This document shows positions 16,439 to 25,588 of a stretch of 64,000 bases of DNA, one piece after another. Made by a program: the position numbers and the translations under genes. A model generated the notes under the pieces. It was not told the DNA's origin and did not search any database. It was given only the letters and a program-made list of their open reading frames with translations. The stretch is from Streptomyces sp. NBC_00078 (GTDB lineage: Bacteria > Actinomycetota > Actinomycetes > Streptomycetales > Streptomycetaceae), in the NCBI RefSeq assembly GCF_026343335.1, contig NZ_JAPELX010000001.1, positions 6,200,001 to 6,264,000 of the forward strand, given 5' to 3'. Every line of letters begins with the position of its first letter. Position 1 is the stretch's first letter.

Positions 16439-18622
16439 TCAGAAAATGACACTCTGTAGATGGTCAAGGGCTGCCTTCGCGAGGTCGTGAGACCCTTCAC
16501 CGGTCCCCAAGGCGGCCTGGGTGGCTACCGGCTGCAGAAATCCTCGCAGGGTAGCGAGAGAGCGGCGGATCCGGCCTCGGTCCGGTGAAGGGGACACGAC
16601 TTCGACGAGGATTTCGTTGGCGCTTGCGGAGGCGTCTTCGGCGTCCTCAGGGGGAAGGCCGAACTGAGAGAGTTGGGCGAGCGTTTGCGTTACTGCTTCC
16701 GCCAGCTTCTCGAATCCGGGGGTGACCTGCTCCATGGTGTTCTGGGTCTGAGTCACATTTTGGTTGTTCCAAGCGATCTGAGCTCCGTTCACGTCGCCGT
16801 GGAAGACCGGTCCGGTGTAGTGGTTGGTCGTTCCGGCGCTGCTCCTGCCGGAGTTCGCCGCGAAGTCGTCGGCACTGGCGCTGCCCGACATTGCCATGTC
16901 TCCACCCTTCGAGGTGAGGCGGGGGAAGGATAGGCCGGTCGTGTCCGGGGAGTCCGATCCGGCGGCGATGTAGCCCTGCTCGCAGAGGTACGCAGCCTGT
17001 TTCGCGAGTTCGGCGAAGGTGTAGGTCATGCCGGTGCGCTGCAGCGCGTCGGACCGGAGGAAGTCGTCCCAGCCGGGCGGGAACTGGTTCACCACCTCTT
17101 GCTCGTGCAGCCAGCCGATCATCGCGCTGCGCAGGGACACAGTTCGAGCAGCGGGATCGATCCGTTTGATGTCCAGCTCGCGGGGGCTCAGGCCCGACTC
17201 GGCCAGCTGGCGCGACGCCTGGGCGTAGCCGCCGATGATTGAGGTCTGGACCGTCGTCTTGGTGGAGCGCAGCTCGCAGGGCACCCAGACGGATTCCCCC
17301 TGCGGAAAAGTAATCACCCGAGCGTACGGCTGTCCCGAGTGGCCCAGGACGAATTCGCCGAGCGGCAGGACGGCTGGCGACCACCAATGCGGGCCGTTGA
17401 CCGGGCCTGGTCCGTCGGTGAGCTGGGCGTACGACGGCGCGATCTCATCGGTCGTCCCGATGATCGGTGCCATTGACGTGTTCATGACGACGATCACGCA
17501 GATTCCGGCCCGGGTGCTGTTGTCGGAGATCTGCCGCAGCAGGCGGGCCGAGGACTCCTGGAACCCGGCGGGATATCCCGCCACGACGACGACCTGATGT
17601 GCCTCAGGGGAAACCCCGGGCTGAGCGTTGTAGGCATCCAGATTGTCGAACTCGTTCTTCAAGCAGGTGCGCTCGAGGACGGCCATCCGGTCAACCACGC
17701 GCAGCAGGGCAGACTCAATGCCGCCGGGATCGGTCCACACCTGACCGTCGATGATGAGCGAGTTGCTCTCGGCCAGATGGAGGAACGCTCCGGCGCTTCT
17801 GCCGCTGTGCAGCGCGTCGATCCACGTGATCTTGAGACGGTTCGGTGCGGCCTTGGACATCTGATCGGCGACGATCCCCTGCGCCGCCGCCATAGCCTCC
17901 GCGTAGGACAGACTCGGGCCGTCCGGTACGAAGACCAGGTTGGTGTTGCACAGGTCGATCCAGGGGAGACTGGCCCACGGGCGGTGCGGTAGCACCTTGC
18001 GCCGCATGAGCCACCGGGGGAACGCGCGTTCCTTGTACGAGTGGGCTGGATCCGCGGCCAGCCTGTCGCCGATGTAGGTGTCCTGCGGGAACGCGAACGA
18101 TGCCAGATAAGAGTCCTCGCCCGGCTGCATGCGATCGGCGTACGGTTCGTAACCGTCAAGGGCAGTCTGCGATTGTCGCACCGACTCCTCGAACGAGGAG
18201 TTCGCGGCCGCCAGCGCCCTGCCCCAGGCTGCGACCGTCTCGCTGCACGCATGATCGATCTCCGGCGGGCGTGCCCCGGTGGAGCCTGAACCTCCCAGAC
18301 TCCACCGGCCTGCTCTGATCGCCTGCTGAATTGCCGAGTTGAGGCCGGCCAAGGGCACCTGGGCCGCGCGGAGTGCGGCAGCGGATGACGAGCTGAGAGT
18401 CCCACGGGTCAGGTCCGCGCGGACTGCGGCGTCCACGCTGTTCAAGTACGTGAGTCTGTCATGCGCTTCTGCGGTTCGGCGGTGCAGTTCCAGGTTCTGC
18501 CCGGCTATCAGTGCGGCAAGCCCGTTGGGATCCTCCCTGGCCTCGTTCACCCATTCTGGGCTGGCGTCCGCTCCGGACGGGGCGGGTGGCGGATTTGACT
18601 CGTCTGCTGGAGTTCTGAGCAT
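16439..18622 (-). CDS. Degenerate FtsK/SpoIIIE-like protein with C-terminal oligomerisation-type domain
   Basis: 727 residues; ATG 18622 follows GAGGAAACCACC. Residues 200-430 resemble the first module of actinobacterial FtsK-like ATPases: LKITWIDALHSGR, then VWTDPGGIESAL, KNEFDNLDAYNAQPG and QVVVVAGYPAGFQESSARLL. No GxxxxGK[ST] Walker A is present, and the usual second, active motor is missing. Residues 530-590 look like a winged helix. At 598 starts NHYTGPVFHGDVNGAQIAWN and an Ala/Glu helical tail. I infer a non-hydrolysing scaffold or sensor in a conflict module. Last gene of a leftward operon. Confidence 0.7.
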   Translation of the reverse strand: MLRTPADESNPPPAPSGADASPEWVNEAREDPNGLAALIAGQNLELHRRTAEAHDRLTYLNSVDAAVRADLTRGTLSSSSAAALRAAQVPLAGLNSAIQQAIRAGRWSLGGSGSTGARPPEIDHACSETVAAWGRALAAANSSFEESVRQSQTALDGYEPYADRMQPGEDSYLASFAFPQDTYIGDRLAADPAHSYKERAFPRWLMRRKVLPHRPWASLPWIDLCNTNLVFVPDGPSLSYAEAMAAAQGIVADQMSKAAPNRLKITWIDALHSGRSAGAFLHLAESNSLIIDGQVWTDPGGIESALLRVVDRMAVLERTCLKNEFDNLDAYNAQPGVSPEAHQVVVVAGYPAGFQESSARLLRQISDNSTRAGICVIVVMNTSMAPIIGTTDEIAPSYAQLTDGPGPVNGPHWWSPAVLPLGEFVLGHSGQPYARVITFPQGESVWVPCELRSTKTTVQTSIIGGYAQASRQLAESGLSPRELDIKRIDPAARTVSLRSAMIGWLHEQEVVNQFPPGWDDFLRSDALQRTGMTYTFAELAKQAAYLCEQGYIAAGSDSPDTTGLSFPRLTSKGGDMAMSGSASADDFAANSGRSSAGTTNHYTGPVFHGDVNGAQIAWNNQNVTQTQNTMEQVTPGFEKLAEAVTQTLAQLSQFGLPPEDAEDASASANEILVEVVSPSPDRGRIRRSLATLRGFLQPVATQAALGTGEGSHDLAKAALDHLQSVIF

Positions 18623-18669
18623 GGTGGTTTCCTCGCTACCGCCGCTGCTGATTGGTGAGTAACCGGCCG

Positions 18670-19449
18670 TCAGCCCAGCCGGCCCAGTTCCACATAGAGC
18701 CCGCAAACTCCGTGTTGGAGTTCCTCGATTATGGGATCGAGCGCCCTCTGTGCCGCGACGGGGGCGAGATTGCCGATGGATATCTGTTTGGCTTCGAAGT
18801 CTCCCGGGCCGCTCGCCCACGTCTGGATGTAGGGCCAGACGCTGTCGAGGCTGTGCGAGAGGGTGAGCGCCGCCACGCCTTTCAGGGCGACGTCAGTGCG
18901 GGCCGCCATGGTCTCGTCGAGAATCACAGACGCTGCCGCGTCGGCAACAGCGGATCCGGCTGAGTTGGCGACGGCTGTTGCCGACGCCTGGCGGGCAGCT
19001 TTCACGGCGGCCGTGTCGTAGAAGTTGTCCTTCTTGTAGTTGGCCGCCACGAATCTCTCCGTCTCGTCGGGGCCGCTGGAGAGTGCCATGACCAGTGTGC
19101 CTGCCGCTTCGGCTGTCTGGAGGTCACGGATCGGGGGGAGGCCGGCCAGAGCCGAGGCCAACTGCTCGCCGGCGCCCGGCACGAGCAACGACCAGCGTGG
19201 GACCCAGGTCCTGATGAGCCAGTCGAGTGCCATGCAGGCGCGCAGCGTCTCATGGTCTGCCGCAGTCGGCGGACTGTTTGTCGACGCAGAGCGCACTTCC
19301 TTGATTATTTCTTGCGGAAGTACCTTGTTGAGTTCCCGTCCGAGGACATTCATAACCGGCGAAGGAGTTCGCTCCGGGAGCCGTTGGGGCGGTGCTGGCT
19401 GACTCGGGACGGGATTTGGGTTTTTCCTGCCAAACAACGGCACTGGCAC
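18670..19449 (-). CDS. Uncharacterised helical protein of the FtsK-like module, 259 aa
   Basis: No family recognised. The N-terminal 35 residues are Pro-rich (NPVPSQPAPPQRLPER). The rest is Ala-rich and helical, with a central run of ATAVANSAGSAVADAAASV. No signal peptide or clear membrane helix. GTG start at 19449. It ends 47 bases before the FtsK-like gene in the same direction, so it is probably co-transcribed. Confidence 0.6.
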   Translation of the reverse strand: MPVPLFGRKNPNPVPSQPAPPQRLPERTPSPVMNVLGRELNKVLPQEIIKEVRSASTNSPPTAADHETLRACMALDWLIRTWVPRWSLLVPGAGEQLASALAGLPPIRDLQTAEAAGTLVMALSSGPDETERFVAANYKKDNFYDTAAVKAARQASATAVANSAGSAVADAAASVILDETMAARTDVALKGVAALTLSHSLDSVWPYIQTWASGPGDFEAKQISIGNLAPVAAQRALDPIIEELQHGVCGLYVELGRLG

Positions 19450-19587
19450 TCCATTTCTAGACCAGAGTTCGGCTTGCTTTGACGGTTACTGCGCGCAGTT
19501 CGCTGCAAGTCCCAACGGGCTTCGTTGTTCTCCCGGCAGTGCTCCTCGCTGGCAGGTGAAGCCTGAAGGGGAACTCTCAAGGCCGTG

Positions 19588-20466
19588 TTACGAGCTCGAC
19601 GGGAGAAGTCGCTGGTACGTCGTCCGTTGCAGTCGGCTGGAGGAGTCGAGTGTGTAGGCGGGAACTTTCGGGGCCGCGCTGGACAGGAAGCCCGGCCCGC
19701 CGTTGTTCAGGATCGTCTTGCCGGCTTTTCCAGCGACGACCCAGTCGATCTCGACGGCGAAGGCACACAAGCAGGTGGTGTTGTCCAGGGTGAGCTCGAA
19801 AATCTCGGGATCGTCCGGCGAGATCTTGTAGGGGAAGGTCACCGGTGGGTGCGCAGCAGCCCCCGCGATGATGGGTGGATCACTCTTGTCCAGATCGGTC
19901 CGGAACGGTCTGACGTCAACTCCCGCTCCGCACCCTCCGTCCGCGACGGCGATGCCAGCGGTGGGAGGTGCTTTCCGCTGCAGGTCCAGCACGCGCATGC
20001 CCACCAGCAGTACGGCCTCTTTGGACGATGTCTGGCTGGTGATGTCGACGGCTACCGGCCCCAGACGCCTCTGCCCCCTTTGCTGTCCCCGCTGGTAGTC
20101 GTCGGCCGTCTCCGCGTAGTAGTTGACGCTGGAGGCACATTGCTCCTGCGCCTGGATGTGTACGTACGACGGGAGCTTCGCATTGCCGGGATTCACCGGG
20201 CGTGGCACTGGGATCCCCTGCGGCGTCCCTCCGGAGAACCCCAGCGCGTACACGGTGTACGCGCCTCCCGCGGCCAGAACCAGCGCCAGTGCCGCGAACA
20301 CTCCCGTCTCCCGCCGCCGCCACCACTTCCGTGCCTGCGGCGTTGGCGGGGGCGGGCTGTAGTAGTGGATGTTCTGGACGCCCTCGGTCTGGAAGGGGCC
20401 GTGGAAGGTGTTGTCGCGGAATGCGAAGTCGTCCTGCGCGCCGTACGGTCTGTTGTCGTCGGTCAT
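19588..20466 (-). CDS. Single-pass membrane protein with N-terminal NTFHG motif, 292 aa
   Basis: Residues 18-34 carry DNTFHGPFQTEGVQNIH, then a Pro stretch, RKWWRRRE, and one transmembrane helix (TGVFAALALVLAAGGAYTVYA) at about 55-75; the remaining 215 residues are outside. The same motif closes the preceding protein at 20463. The genes overlap by ATGA (20463-20466). Outer-domain cysteines (CGAG, TTCLCAF) may form disulfides. Function unknown; the shared motif suggests the two proteins touch each other. Confidence 0.7.
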   Translation of the reverse strand: MTDDNRPYGAQDDFAFRDNTFHGPFQTEGVQNIHYYSPPPPTPQARKWWRRRETGVFAALALVLAAGGAYTVYALGFSGGTPQGIPVPRPVNPGNAKLPSYVHIQAQEQCASSVNYYAETADDYQRGQQRGQRRLGPVAVDITSQTSSKEAVLLVGMRVLDLQRKAPPTAGIAVADGGCGAGVDVRPFRTDLDKSDPPIIAGAAAHPPVTFPYKISPDDPEIFELTLDNTTCLCAFAVEIDWVVAGKAGKTILNNGGPGFLSSAAPKVPAYTLDSSSRLQRTTYQRLLPSSS

Positions 20467-20942
20467 GATGCGGCGCCGCGATGGATGTGCTGGACGCCCT
20501 TTGCCTGGACTGCACCGCGGAAGGTGTTGTGGTGGAACTCGATGTGGTCTCCGCCAGGCTGGCTGCCGGGGGCTGGGGCAAGGGATTGGAGATGGGCCAC
20601 CGCGTGTTCGAGGTCGGCGGCGAAGCCGGTGTCGGTTTCGTCGGCTTCCTCGAGTGCGAGCAGGACCCGCTGCCGGGTGCGGTCGCTGGGCGACTCGCGC
20701 CCGCTCGCCGCTTCCTCCGCCAGCCGGTGCAGCGCGGGGTCTTGGCCGAGTTTGCGGCTCACTACGTCGTGCAGGCGGTCCATTCCGGCGTCCAGCGCCC
20801 GGTCGACTTCCCCGTCCGCCCGGCCGGCCACGCGCTGAGCCTTCCGGACTGCCCACGCGAACAGGTAGCCGACAGCGATCTCGATGCCTGTCACCGCACC
20901 CCCCACGGCCAGTGCTGATCCCACATCAGACGGTACCGCCAA
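20463..20942 (-). CDS. Small membrane protein with C-terminal NTFRG motif, 159 aa
   Basis: An N-terminal membrane helix (ALAVGGAVTGIEIAVGYLFAW) is followed by a charged helical region (residues 35-110) and the C-terminal motif HNTFRGAVQAKGVQHIH at 138-154. That motif recurs at the N-terminus of the next protein. First gene of the leftward module; the overlapping stop and start suggest coupled translation. No enzyme motif seen. Confidence 0.65.
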   Translation of the reverse strand: MAVPSDVGSALAVGGAVTGIEIAVGYLFAWAVRKAQRVAGRADGEVDRALDAGMDRLHDVVSRKLGQDPALHRLAEEAASGRESPSDRTRQRVLLALEEADETDTGFAADLEHAVAHLQSLAPAPGSQPGGDHIEFHHNTFRGAVQAKGVQHIHRGAAS

Positions 20943-21009
20943 CTGGGCGGCGAATCACGCTAATCGCCCGGAAAAGATGTCTTGCAACTGGGTATGTCTC
21001 GTGCAGGCG

Positions 21010-22578
21010 ATGTCCTCCGGGACGACGGGGAGCGGTGAGACCAAGGCGGCGCGCGGTTTCGACCCGGCGGCGGTGTCGAGCGAGCCGCCGTCGGACATCA
21101 AGGCCGTCAAGCTGGCGCACGCGTTCCTGGACAGCTGGTCCAAGCAGCACCTCGACCAAGCCGCGAGCTACACCGACGCGTCGACCGCGGCCGTAGCGGC
21201 CCTGCGGGGGTACACGGACGGCCTGCACCTGAAGACGCTGACCTTCAAACAGGTCACCTCGGCGGGGCCGTCGACGGTGACGGCGGGCGCCACCAAGGTC
21301 ACCTTCGCCGTCACGGCCCGGGTGGCGGGCGGCACCTGGACCTATCAGAGCGCGGTGGCGGTACTGCAGAGCACGAACGGCGAGTTGGCGGTGCACTGGA
21401 ACAACTCGGTGCTCTATCCCGGCCTGGGCGACGACCAGTCGCTGACCGCGGGCAGGTTTCCCGCCGGTGTGAGCACCGCCAAGGTCGTGGCGAGTGACGG
21501 CAGGACCGACCTCGCCCGCTTCTCCTCGCTGCACGACATCGTGGCGACGATCCGCAAGAACGCCACTCCGACCGGCGGCAGCACCGGCACCGGCGTCGCC
21601 GTGGTCGACGCGGCCGGCGACGGCGTGAAGGCACTGCGGGTGTTCTCCAAGGGGAAGGCCCCCGTCTTCAAGACGACTATCGACGCCTCCCTCCAGGAGG
21701 TGGCCGAGACCGCGGTCAAGGACCCCCACCTTCAGGACAAGCCCGCCGGGACGGTGGCGCTGGACTGGAGGACCGGTCACATCCTCGCGATCGCCCATGC
21801 CGGCGCGGACGGCGACATCGCTGTCAACGGCATTAAGTCGCCGGGCTCCACCATGAAGATCATCACCTCGGCGGCCCTTTTCGACCAGGTGGGCCTCACC
21901 CCGAACAGTCCCGCCCCGTGTACGGACTCGCTGACGGCCAACAGCCAGCTGTTCCACAATGATTCTGGAGTGCGGGCCAATGCGGCCTCCACCCTCTCCC
22001 AGGCGTTCACGGTCTCGTGCAACACCGCCTTCATCAAGGAAGGCTTCCACTATCTCGTGCACGACGGAGACGCCTCGGCCCTGCACGACGAGGCCGTCAA
22101 CGTCTTCGGTATGGGCAGCTGGTCCATCGGCGGCGGGGTCGCCACCACCGACCCGAGCATCCCGGGGGACGTCCAAGGCGGTGACCAGGCGGCCCAGTTC
22201 ATCGGCCAGGGCAGGGTCACGGCCACCCCGCTGTTCATGGCGTCCGTGGCAGCCACGGTGCGGGGCGTCGGCTTCAAGCAGCCCGTCATCCTGCCCGGGC
22301 AGCACCAGGAAACCGCGCCCCGGTCCATCTCCGCCCGCACGGCCGGCTACCTGCAGTCGATGATGCGCTCCGTGGCCACCAGCGGCACCGCCGCACCACG
22401 CCTGGGCGGTCTGACGGGCGTCGGCGCCAAGACCGGCACCGCGGAGGAAGGCGACCACACCAACGGCTGGCTGACCGCCTACAACTCGAACATCGCCGTC
22501 GCCGCCCTGGTCGAAGGCGGCCGCTCCGGTGTGGACTCCGCCGGGTACGTCGTCCGGCACCTGCTCACCAGGAGCTGA
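21010..22578 (+). CDS. Penicillin-binding protein with NTF2-like domain, N-terminal anchor missing
   Basis: About 522 residues from ATG 21010 (ATG 20977 also in frame). An NTF2/MecA_N-like domain (AVKLAHAFLDSWSKQHLDQA) precedes a transpeptidase domain with S280-T-M-K283, S336-C-N and K474-T-G-T, all intact. Relatives begin with a membrane or lipoprotein anchor before SGTTGSG; here that part is absent, and the sequence upstream belongs to the island's divergent gene. An unanchored PBP would stay in the cytoplasm and be useless, so this is probably a truncated gene. Confidence 0.75.
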   Translation: MSSGTTGSGETKAARGFDPAAVSSEPPSDIKAVKLAHAFLDSWSKQHLDQAASYTDASTAAVAALRGYTDGLHLKTLTFKQVTSAGPSTVTAGATKVTFAVTARVAGGTWTYQSAVAVLQSTNGELAVHWNNSVLYPGLGDDQSLTAGRFPAGVSTAKVVASDGRTDLARFSSLHDIVATIRKNATPTGGSTGTGVAVVDAAGDGVKALRVFSKGKAPVFKTTIDASLQEVAETAVKDPHLQDKPAGTVALDWRTGHILAIAHAGADGDIAVNGIKSPGSTMKIITSAALFDQVGLTPNSPAPCTDSLTANSQLFHNDSGVRANAASTLSQAFTVSCNTAFIKEGFHYLVHDGDASALHDEAVNVFGMGSWSIGGGVATTDPSIPGDVQGGDQAAQFIGQGRVTATPLFMASVAATVRGVGFKQPVILPGQHQETAPRSISARTAGYLQSMMRSVATSGTAAPRLGGLTGVGAKTGTAEEGDHTNGWLTAYNSNIAVAALVEGGRSGVDSAGYVVRHLLTRS

Positions 22579-22687
22579 CGCATGGTCGGCAATGACAGTC
22601 GTGGGCGCGGCACCGTCCATTCGTTGGCCCTGGCCATCAACGCGTTTCGTCTTTGCTCGGGCGGGATCCTCTGTTGCTCATTCCAGG

Positions 22688-22832
22688 TCAGGCCGTGAGC
22701 CGGTAGGCGAGGTGTACGAGGCAGCTGCTGTGGGTGTGGTACCAGCGGTCTCGGGATCCCGTTGACCGCGGTGGCGCAGAAGGCGTGCTGGAGGCGAGCT
22801 TTCGGCAGTCCCCGGTAGCGGGCCCGGCGCAT
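22688..22832 (-). pseudogene. Transposase C-terminal scrap with frameshift
   Basis: The frame reads RRARYRGLPKARLQHAFCATAVNG, quoted here in part as RYRGLPKARLQHAFCATA, typical of the last 60 residues of IS5/IS1182-type DDE transposases, and then shifts to RDRWYHTHSSCLVHLAYRLTA before the stop at 22688. Only the end of the gene is left. It marks old transposition next to the island's right side. The family assignment is by memory of the motif only. Confidence 0.5.
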
Positions 22833-22883
22833 GCCGGAGGGGTCGCTCGCTGTAACTGACCTGCTCCCTACCGGAGGAGAGGC

Positions 22884-23705
22884 GTGGAACGGGATCTACG
22901 TCCCGAGCGGTACGGTGCGCAGGTGTCCTTGCCTCCGTCCGTATCGCGCCCGCTGCCCCGGTATGGCCCTCCGCGCCCGGGCGGCCTGCGGCGTCGGCCG
23001 TGGTGGCATCGTGCATGGGGGCTGTGCGCGGTGCTCTTGGGCGCTGTCGCAATGCTGTGGGCGGCCGGTGGGTTCACTGCCCTACCTTCGGCGGTGGCGG
23101 AAGAGCGGGGATTTCTCTCTGCGGTCCCGTGCGCCGAGGCCGGTATTGGTGTCAGCCAGGCGGACTGCCTGCACACCGTGCGAGCCACCGTGAGGGGAAC
23201 GGTGATCCAGCACTCCGGGAGAGAGGATACGTACCGGCTCGAGCTGTCGGGCCCCGTTCCGGCGTCCGGGGCGCTCGACATGGGCTCTGCGGGCCCTCTT
23301 CTGAAGCGGTTGCACCCGGGAGACCAGGTGAGCGTCACCGTCTGGCGGCACTATGCAACGGCCGTCAGCCTGGGCGGTGTCACCCAAGAGACCAACGAGA
23401 ACCCCGTGGGTGACCCGGATATCGACACTGCTCTGGCGCTGGGGGCGCTGGCCTGCGGAGCGTACCTGGTGTGGGCCGGTGGCTTCGCGCTGCTGGGAGC
23501 GCGCGGCACCGCCGAGCGTGGCTTGCCCGCTTGGCTGGTCCCGCTGGGCAAGGCCACAGTCGGTGCGGCGCTGGTGGCGTGGCTGGCGTGTCTTGTCGGC
23601 GTCGGGTGGGGAGGACCTGTGGCGGTGGTGGTGGCCTGGCTGGTGATGCTGCCGGTGGTGGGGTGGATCGCAGCGGTACGAAATCGCCACGCCTGGCGCC
23701 GCTGA
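22884..23705 (+). CDS. Membrane protein, 273 aa
   Basis: One membrane helix at about 45-65 (WGLCAVLLGAVAMLWAAGG), an extracytoplasmic domain of 120 residues with cysteines in VPCAEAGIGVSQADC, then three helices from about 185 on. Similar in outline to the 27444 protein (first helix, then an exported region with a Cys, then a helix). No known family. ATG 22884 follows GGAGGAGAGGC. Confidence 0.65.
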   Translation: MERDLRPERYGAQVSLPPSVSRPLPRYGPPRPGGLRRRPWWHRAWGLCAVLLGAVAMLWAAGGFTALPSAVAEERGFLSAVPCAEAGIGVSQADCLHTVRATVRGTVIQHSGREDTYRLELSGPVPASGALDMGSAGPLLKRLHPGDQVSVTVWRHYATAVSLGGVTQETNENPVGDPDIDTALALGALACGAYLVWAGGFALLGARGTAERGLPAWLVPLGKATVGAALVAWLACLVGVGWGGPVAVVVAWLVMLPVVGWIAAVRNRHAWRR

Positions 23706-23857
23706 GTAACCGCTGAGTAACTTGGGCGAGGGCTGTCTGCCCGGTGACCATCCGCGCGAGGTCGGCGCCGCGCAGCTTGCCGTAGGACTTGTGGATGTTG
23801 CGGCCTGAAGTACGTGTGCGGGTGCGGGTGTTGAGCCATGCGCCATGCGCCGCCTCC

Positions 23858-24501
23858 CTAGGGTGCGTCTCCTTGCGGTTCCGGTGGTACCGCGTTCAGT
23901 CCGCCCGCGTAGATACTGAGCATCTCCGGGGCCCAGCGGGTCATCCCGTCGACCGACAGCGGGTCCGTGCCGAGGACTTCGGCCAGGCGGTCGCGCAGCA
24001 GGAACAGGGCGAGGTCGTTGGCGAGGAGCAGGGCGGCGCGCACCGCCGGATCCCTTCCGGGGGCGGCCAGTCCCGCTGCCGCCAGGCCGTCCAGCGCGGC
24101 CCTGCTCGGTTCGTACAGGCGCCGGAACAGCAGCTGCGCGGCGTCCGTGTCAGACAGCAGGAGTCGGCGCAGGTAGCTGGGCAGCGGTGAGTCGTCGGGC
24201 AGGTGCCGGGCGAACACCTCGCTCAGCGAACTCGCCCCGGCCCCGGGATCCAGCAGCTCCGCCCCGCCGTCACCTGTCAGCTCACCGAGCATGGCCTCGA
24301 AGACGTCCAGGACGTACTGGTCGACCTCCTGGCGCAGGCCCTCCCTCGAACCCAAGTGTGCATGACCAGCCCTGGCGACACGTCGGCGGCTGCGGCGATC
24401 TGTCGCATCGTCACCGCCTCCCACCCGCTCGCGGAGAACAGGCGCAGGTCCTCGTCACGGATGACTGCGCGGGTGGTCCGGTCGTCACGGATTGAACGCA
24501 T
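23858..24501 (-). pseudogene. TetR family regulator with a one-base deletion
   Basis: Residues 1-48 read MRSIRDDRTTRAVIRDEDL.. to MRQIAAAADVSPGLVMH, the DNA-binding helix-turn-helix. The expected HHFGSREGLRQEV continues only in another frame (HLGSREGLRQEVDQYVLD). One C appears missing in ATGCACACTTGG at about 24357. The rest of the ligand domain is intact to the stop at 23858. Either a recent mutation or a base-calling error; as written the protein is not made. Confidence 0.75.
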
Positions 24502-24573
24502 GTACAGGATACTAAACGAACGTTCAATCGCCGTCGAGGGGGGAGGCGCAACTCCTTGTGTCTACGGGGCACA

Positions 24574-24759
24574 TCACCGGGTACGGGGTCTCGGCGGGAG
24601 CGTGCCCGCGTAGGCCGGAGCGGACGGCGGGGCGGTCGCGGTGGGCACGCCGTCCGGCAGCACCTCATCGGACTGCTGTGAAATGGTGACCGTGGGCGCG
24701 CCGCCGGGGGCGCCCGAACGGCCGGACGCCTGGGAGAGGGCCTTGACGGCCACGAGCAC
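24574..24759 (-). CDS. Small Pro/Ala-rich ORF downstream of an operator, possible gene remnant
   Basis: 61 codons whose middle, GAPTVTISQQSDEVLPDGVPT, follows the same spacing as the tail of the DUF4142 protein at 28286 (GAPMVTLTV... GVPT). It sits 73 bases below one of the TTTTGCA operators and may be the tail of a lost relative whose body was deleted. No start site is convincing. Low confidence that it is expressed. Confidence 0.25.
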   Translation of the reverse strand: MLVAVKALSQASGRSGAPGGAPTVTISQQSDEVLPDGVPTATAPPSAPAYAGTLPPRPRTR

Positions 24760-24831
24760 CGCGGCACAGCGTGCCGATCACTCCTGGGCGCTGGGCGACA
24801 CCGACCGCCGACTCGGCCCCCCGAGTGCAAG

Positions 24832-24848
24832 TTTTGCACAGTGCAAAA
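24832..24848. promoter_or_regulatory. Operator-like inverted repeat TTTTGCACAGTGCAAAA
   Basis: Perfect 7-bp arms TTTTGCA/TGCAAAA around a 3-bp spacer. It is one of seven copies in 24832-34018. It lies upstream of the small leftward ORF at 24574 and 63 bases past the end of the nitroreductase gene. Confidence 0.7.
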
Positions 24849-24911
24849 TCTGATCGCCAGAGCTATTGGGATGGGCTTGGTCTGGAGTTGAACCCGCGTA
24901 GTGCCTGGGCT

Positions 24912-25418
24912 TCACGGCAGCCGGGTTCCCGGGCCGGCGTTCAGGCGTACGAAGGGGATGGCCCGGCCGGCCTCCCGGAACCCGGAGTCGGTGCCGTTCG
25001 ACGGCAGGCCCAGGAACGCGCACAGGCGGCGTGCGGTTCGTGGGTGGCGCCGGGCGTAGCGGGCCATGATCTCGGCGTTCTCGTCCGGTGTGGGGAAGTG
25101 GGCCGTGACGGCGTGACGGCGGGTGCCCACCTCGATGAGGGTCTTCGGCTCTGCGCGCAGATTGCGGTACCAGGCCGCCTTCGGGCCGAAGCCGGACGCG
25201 ACGGTCCAACTGCCGTCGTCCGGCTCGTGCTCCACCACTTCGAGGACCACCCGCCGGTCGAGTCCGGTGACGCGGCCGGTGTGGTGCAAAAGGAGCAGTC
25301 GTTTGCCGAAGATCCAGCCCAGCCCGCAGCGGAAGAGAAGTATCGGCAGGCGGACGAGGAACCGCCGCCAGCCGACGGGGAGCCGGGGTCGGTCCGGTGC
25401 GGTCTGTCTGTGGGGCAT
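24912..25418 (-). CDS. Deazaflavin (F420)-dependent nitroreductase family protein
   Basis: 168 residues of the Ddn/F420H2-dependent family: LLLHHTGRVTGLDRRVVLEV (GRKSG-type strand turn), then ASGFGPKAAWYRNLRAEPK and a C-terminal ARRHPRTARRL. The family reduces quinones and nitro compounds with F420H2 and shields cells from redox stress. I chose ATG 25418, with GGAAGG upstream; longer in-frame starts run through the 25502 operator. That operator is 84 bases upstream and shared with the divergent phosphatase gene. Confidence 0.85.
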   Translation of the reverse strand: MPHRQTAPDRPRLPVGWRRFLVRLPILLFRCGLGWIFGKRLLLLHHTGRVTGLDRRVVLEVVEHEPDDGSWTVASGFGPKAAWYRNLRAEPKTLIEVGTRRHAVTAHFPTPDENAEIMARYARRHPRTARRLCAFLGLPSNGTDSGFREAGRAIPFVRLNAGPGTRLP

Positions 25419-25501
25419 CTTCGCCTTCCGACGTCGGACATGTCGGCTCTCGGCCTCTATTGGGTAAAGGGCTCGACCGAGAGCACCTTCCTCACAGAAA
25501 C

Positions 25502-25518
25502 CTTTGCATAGTCTAAAC
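25502..25518. promoter_or_regulatory. Operator-like repeat, one good half: CTTTGCATAGTCTAAAC
   Basis: The left arm TTTGCA is conserved; the right arm is degenerate. It sits in the divergent region between the nitroreductase start (25418) and the SpoIIE phosphatase start (25589). Confidence 0.5.
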
Positions 25519-25588
25519 GCGGGGAGGGGTGTCTGTGCCACAAGCGAATCAGACAGCTCTCATGCGCTGGAATTTCTCTGGAGGACGC

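Noticed and set aside
16439..18622. An active type VII secretion or FtsK motor
   Set aside because: No Walker A or second ATPase module is present, and there are no WXG100 or Ecc genes nearby.
23706..23857. Transposase or recombinase fragment reading NIHKSYGKLRGADLARMV on the minus strand
   Set aside because: The piece is too short to assign a family and has no ends or repeats.
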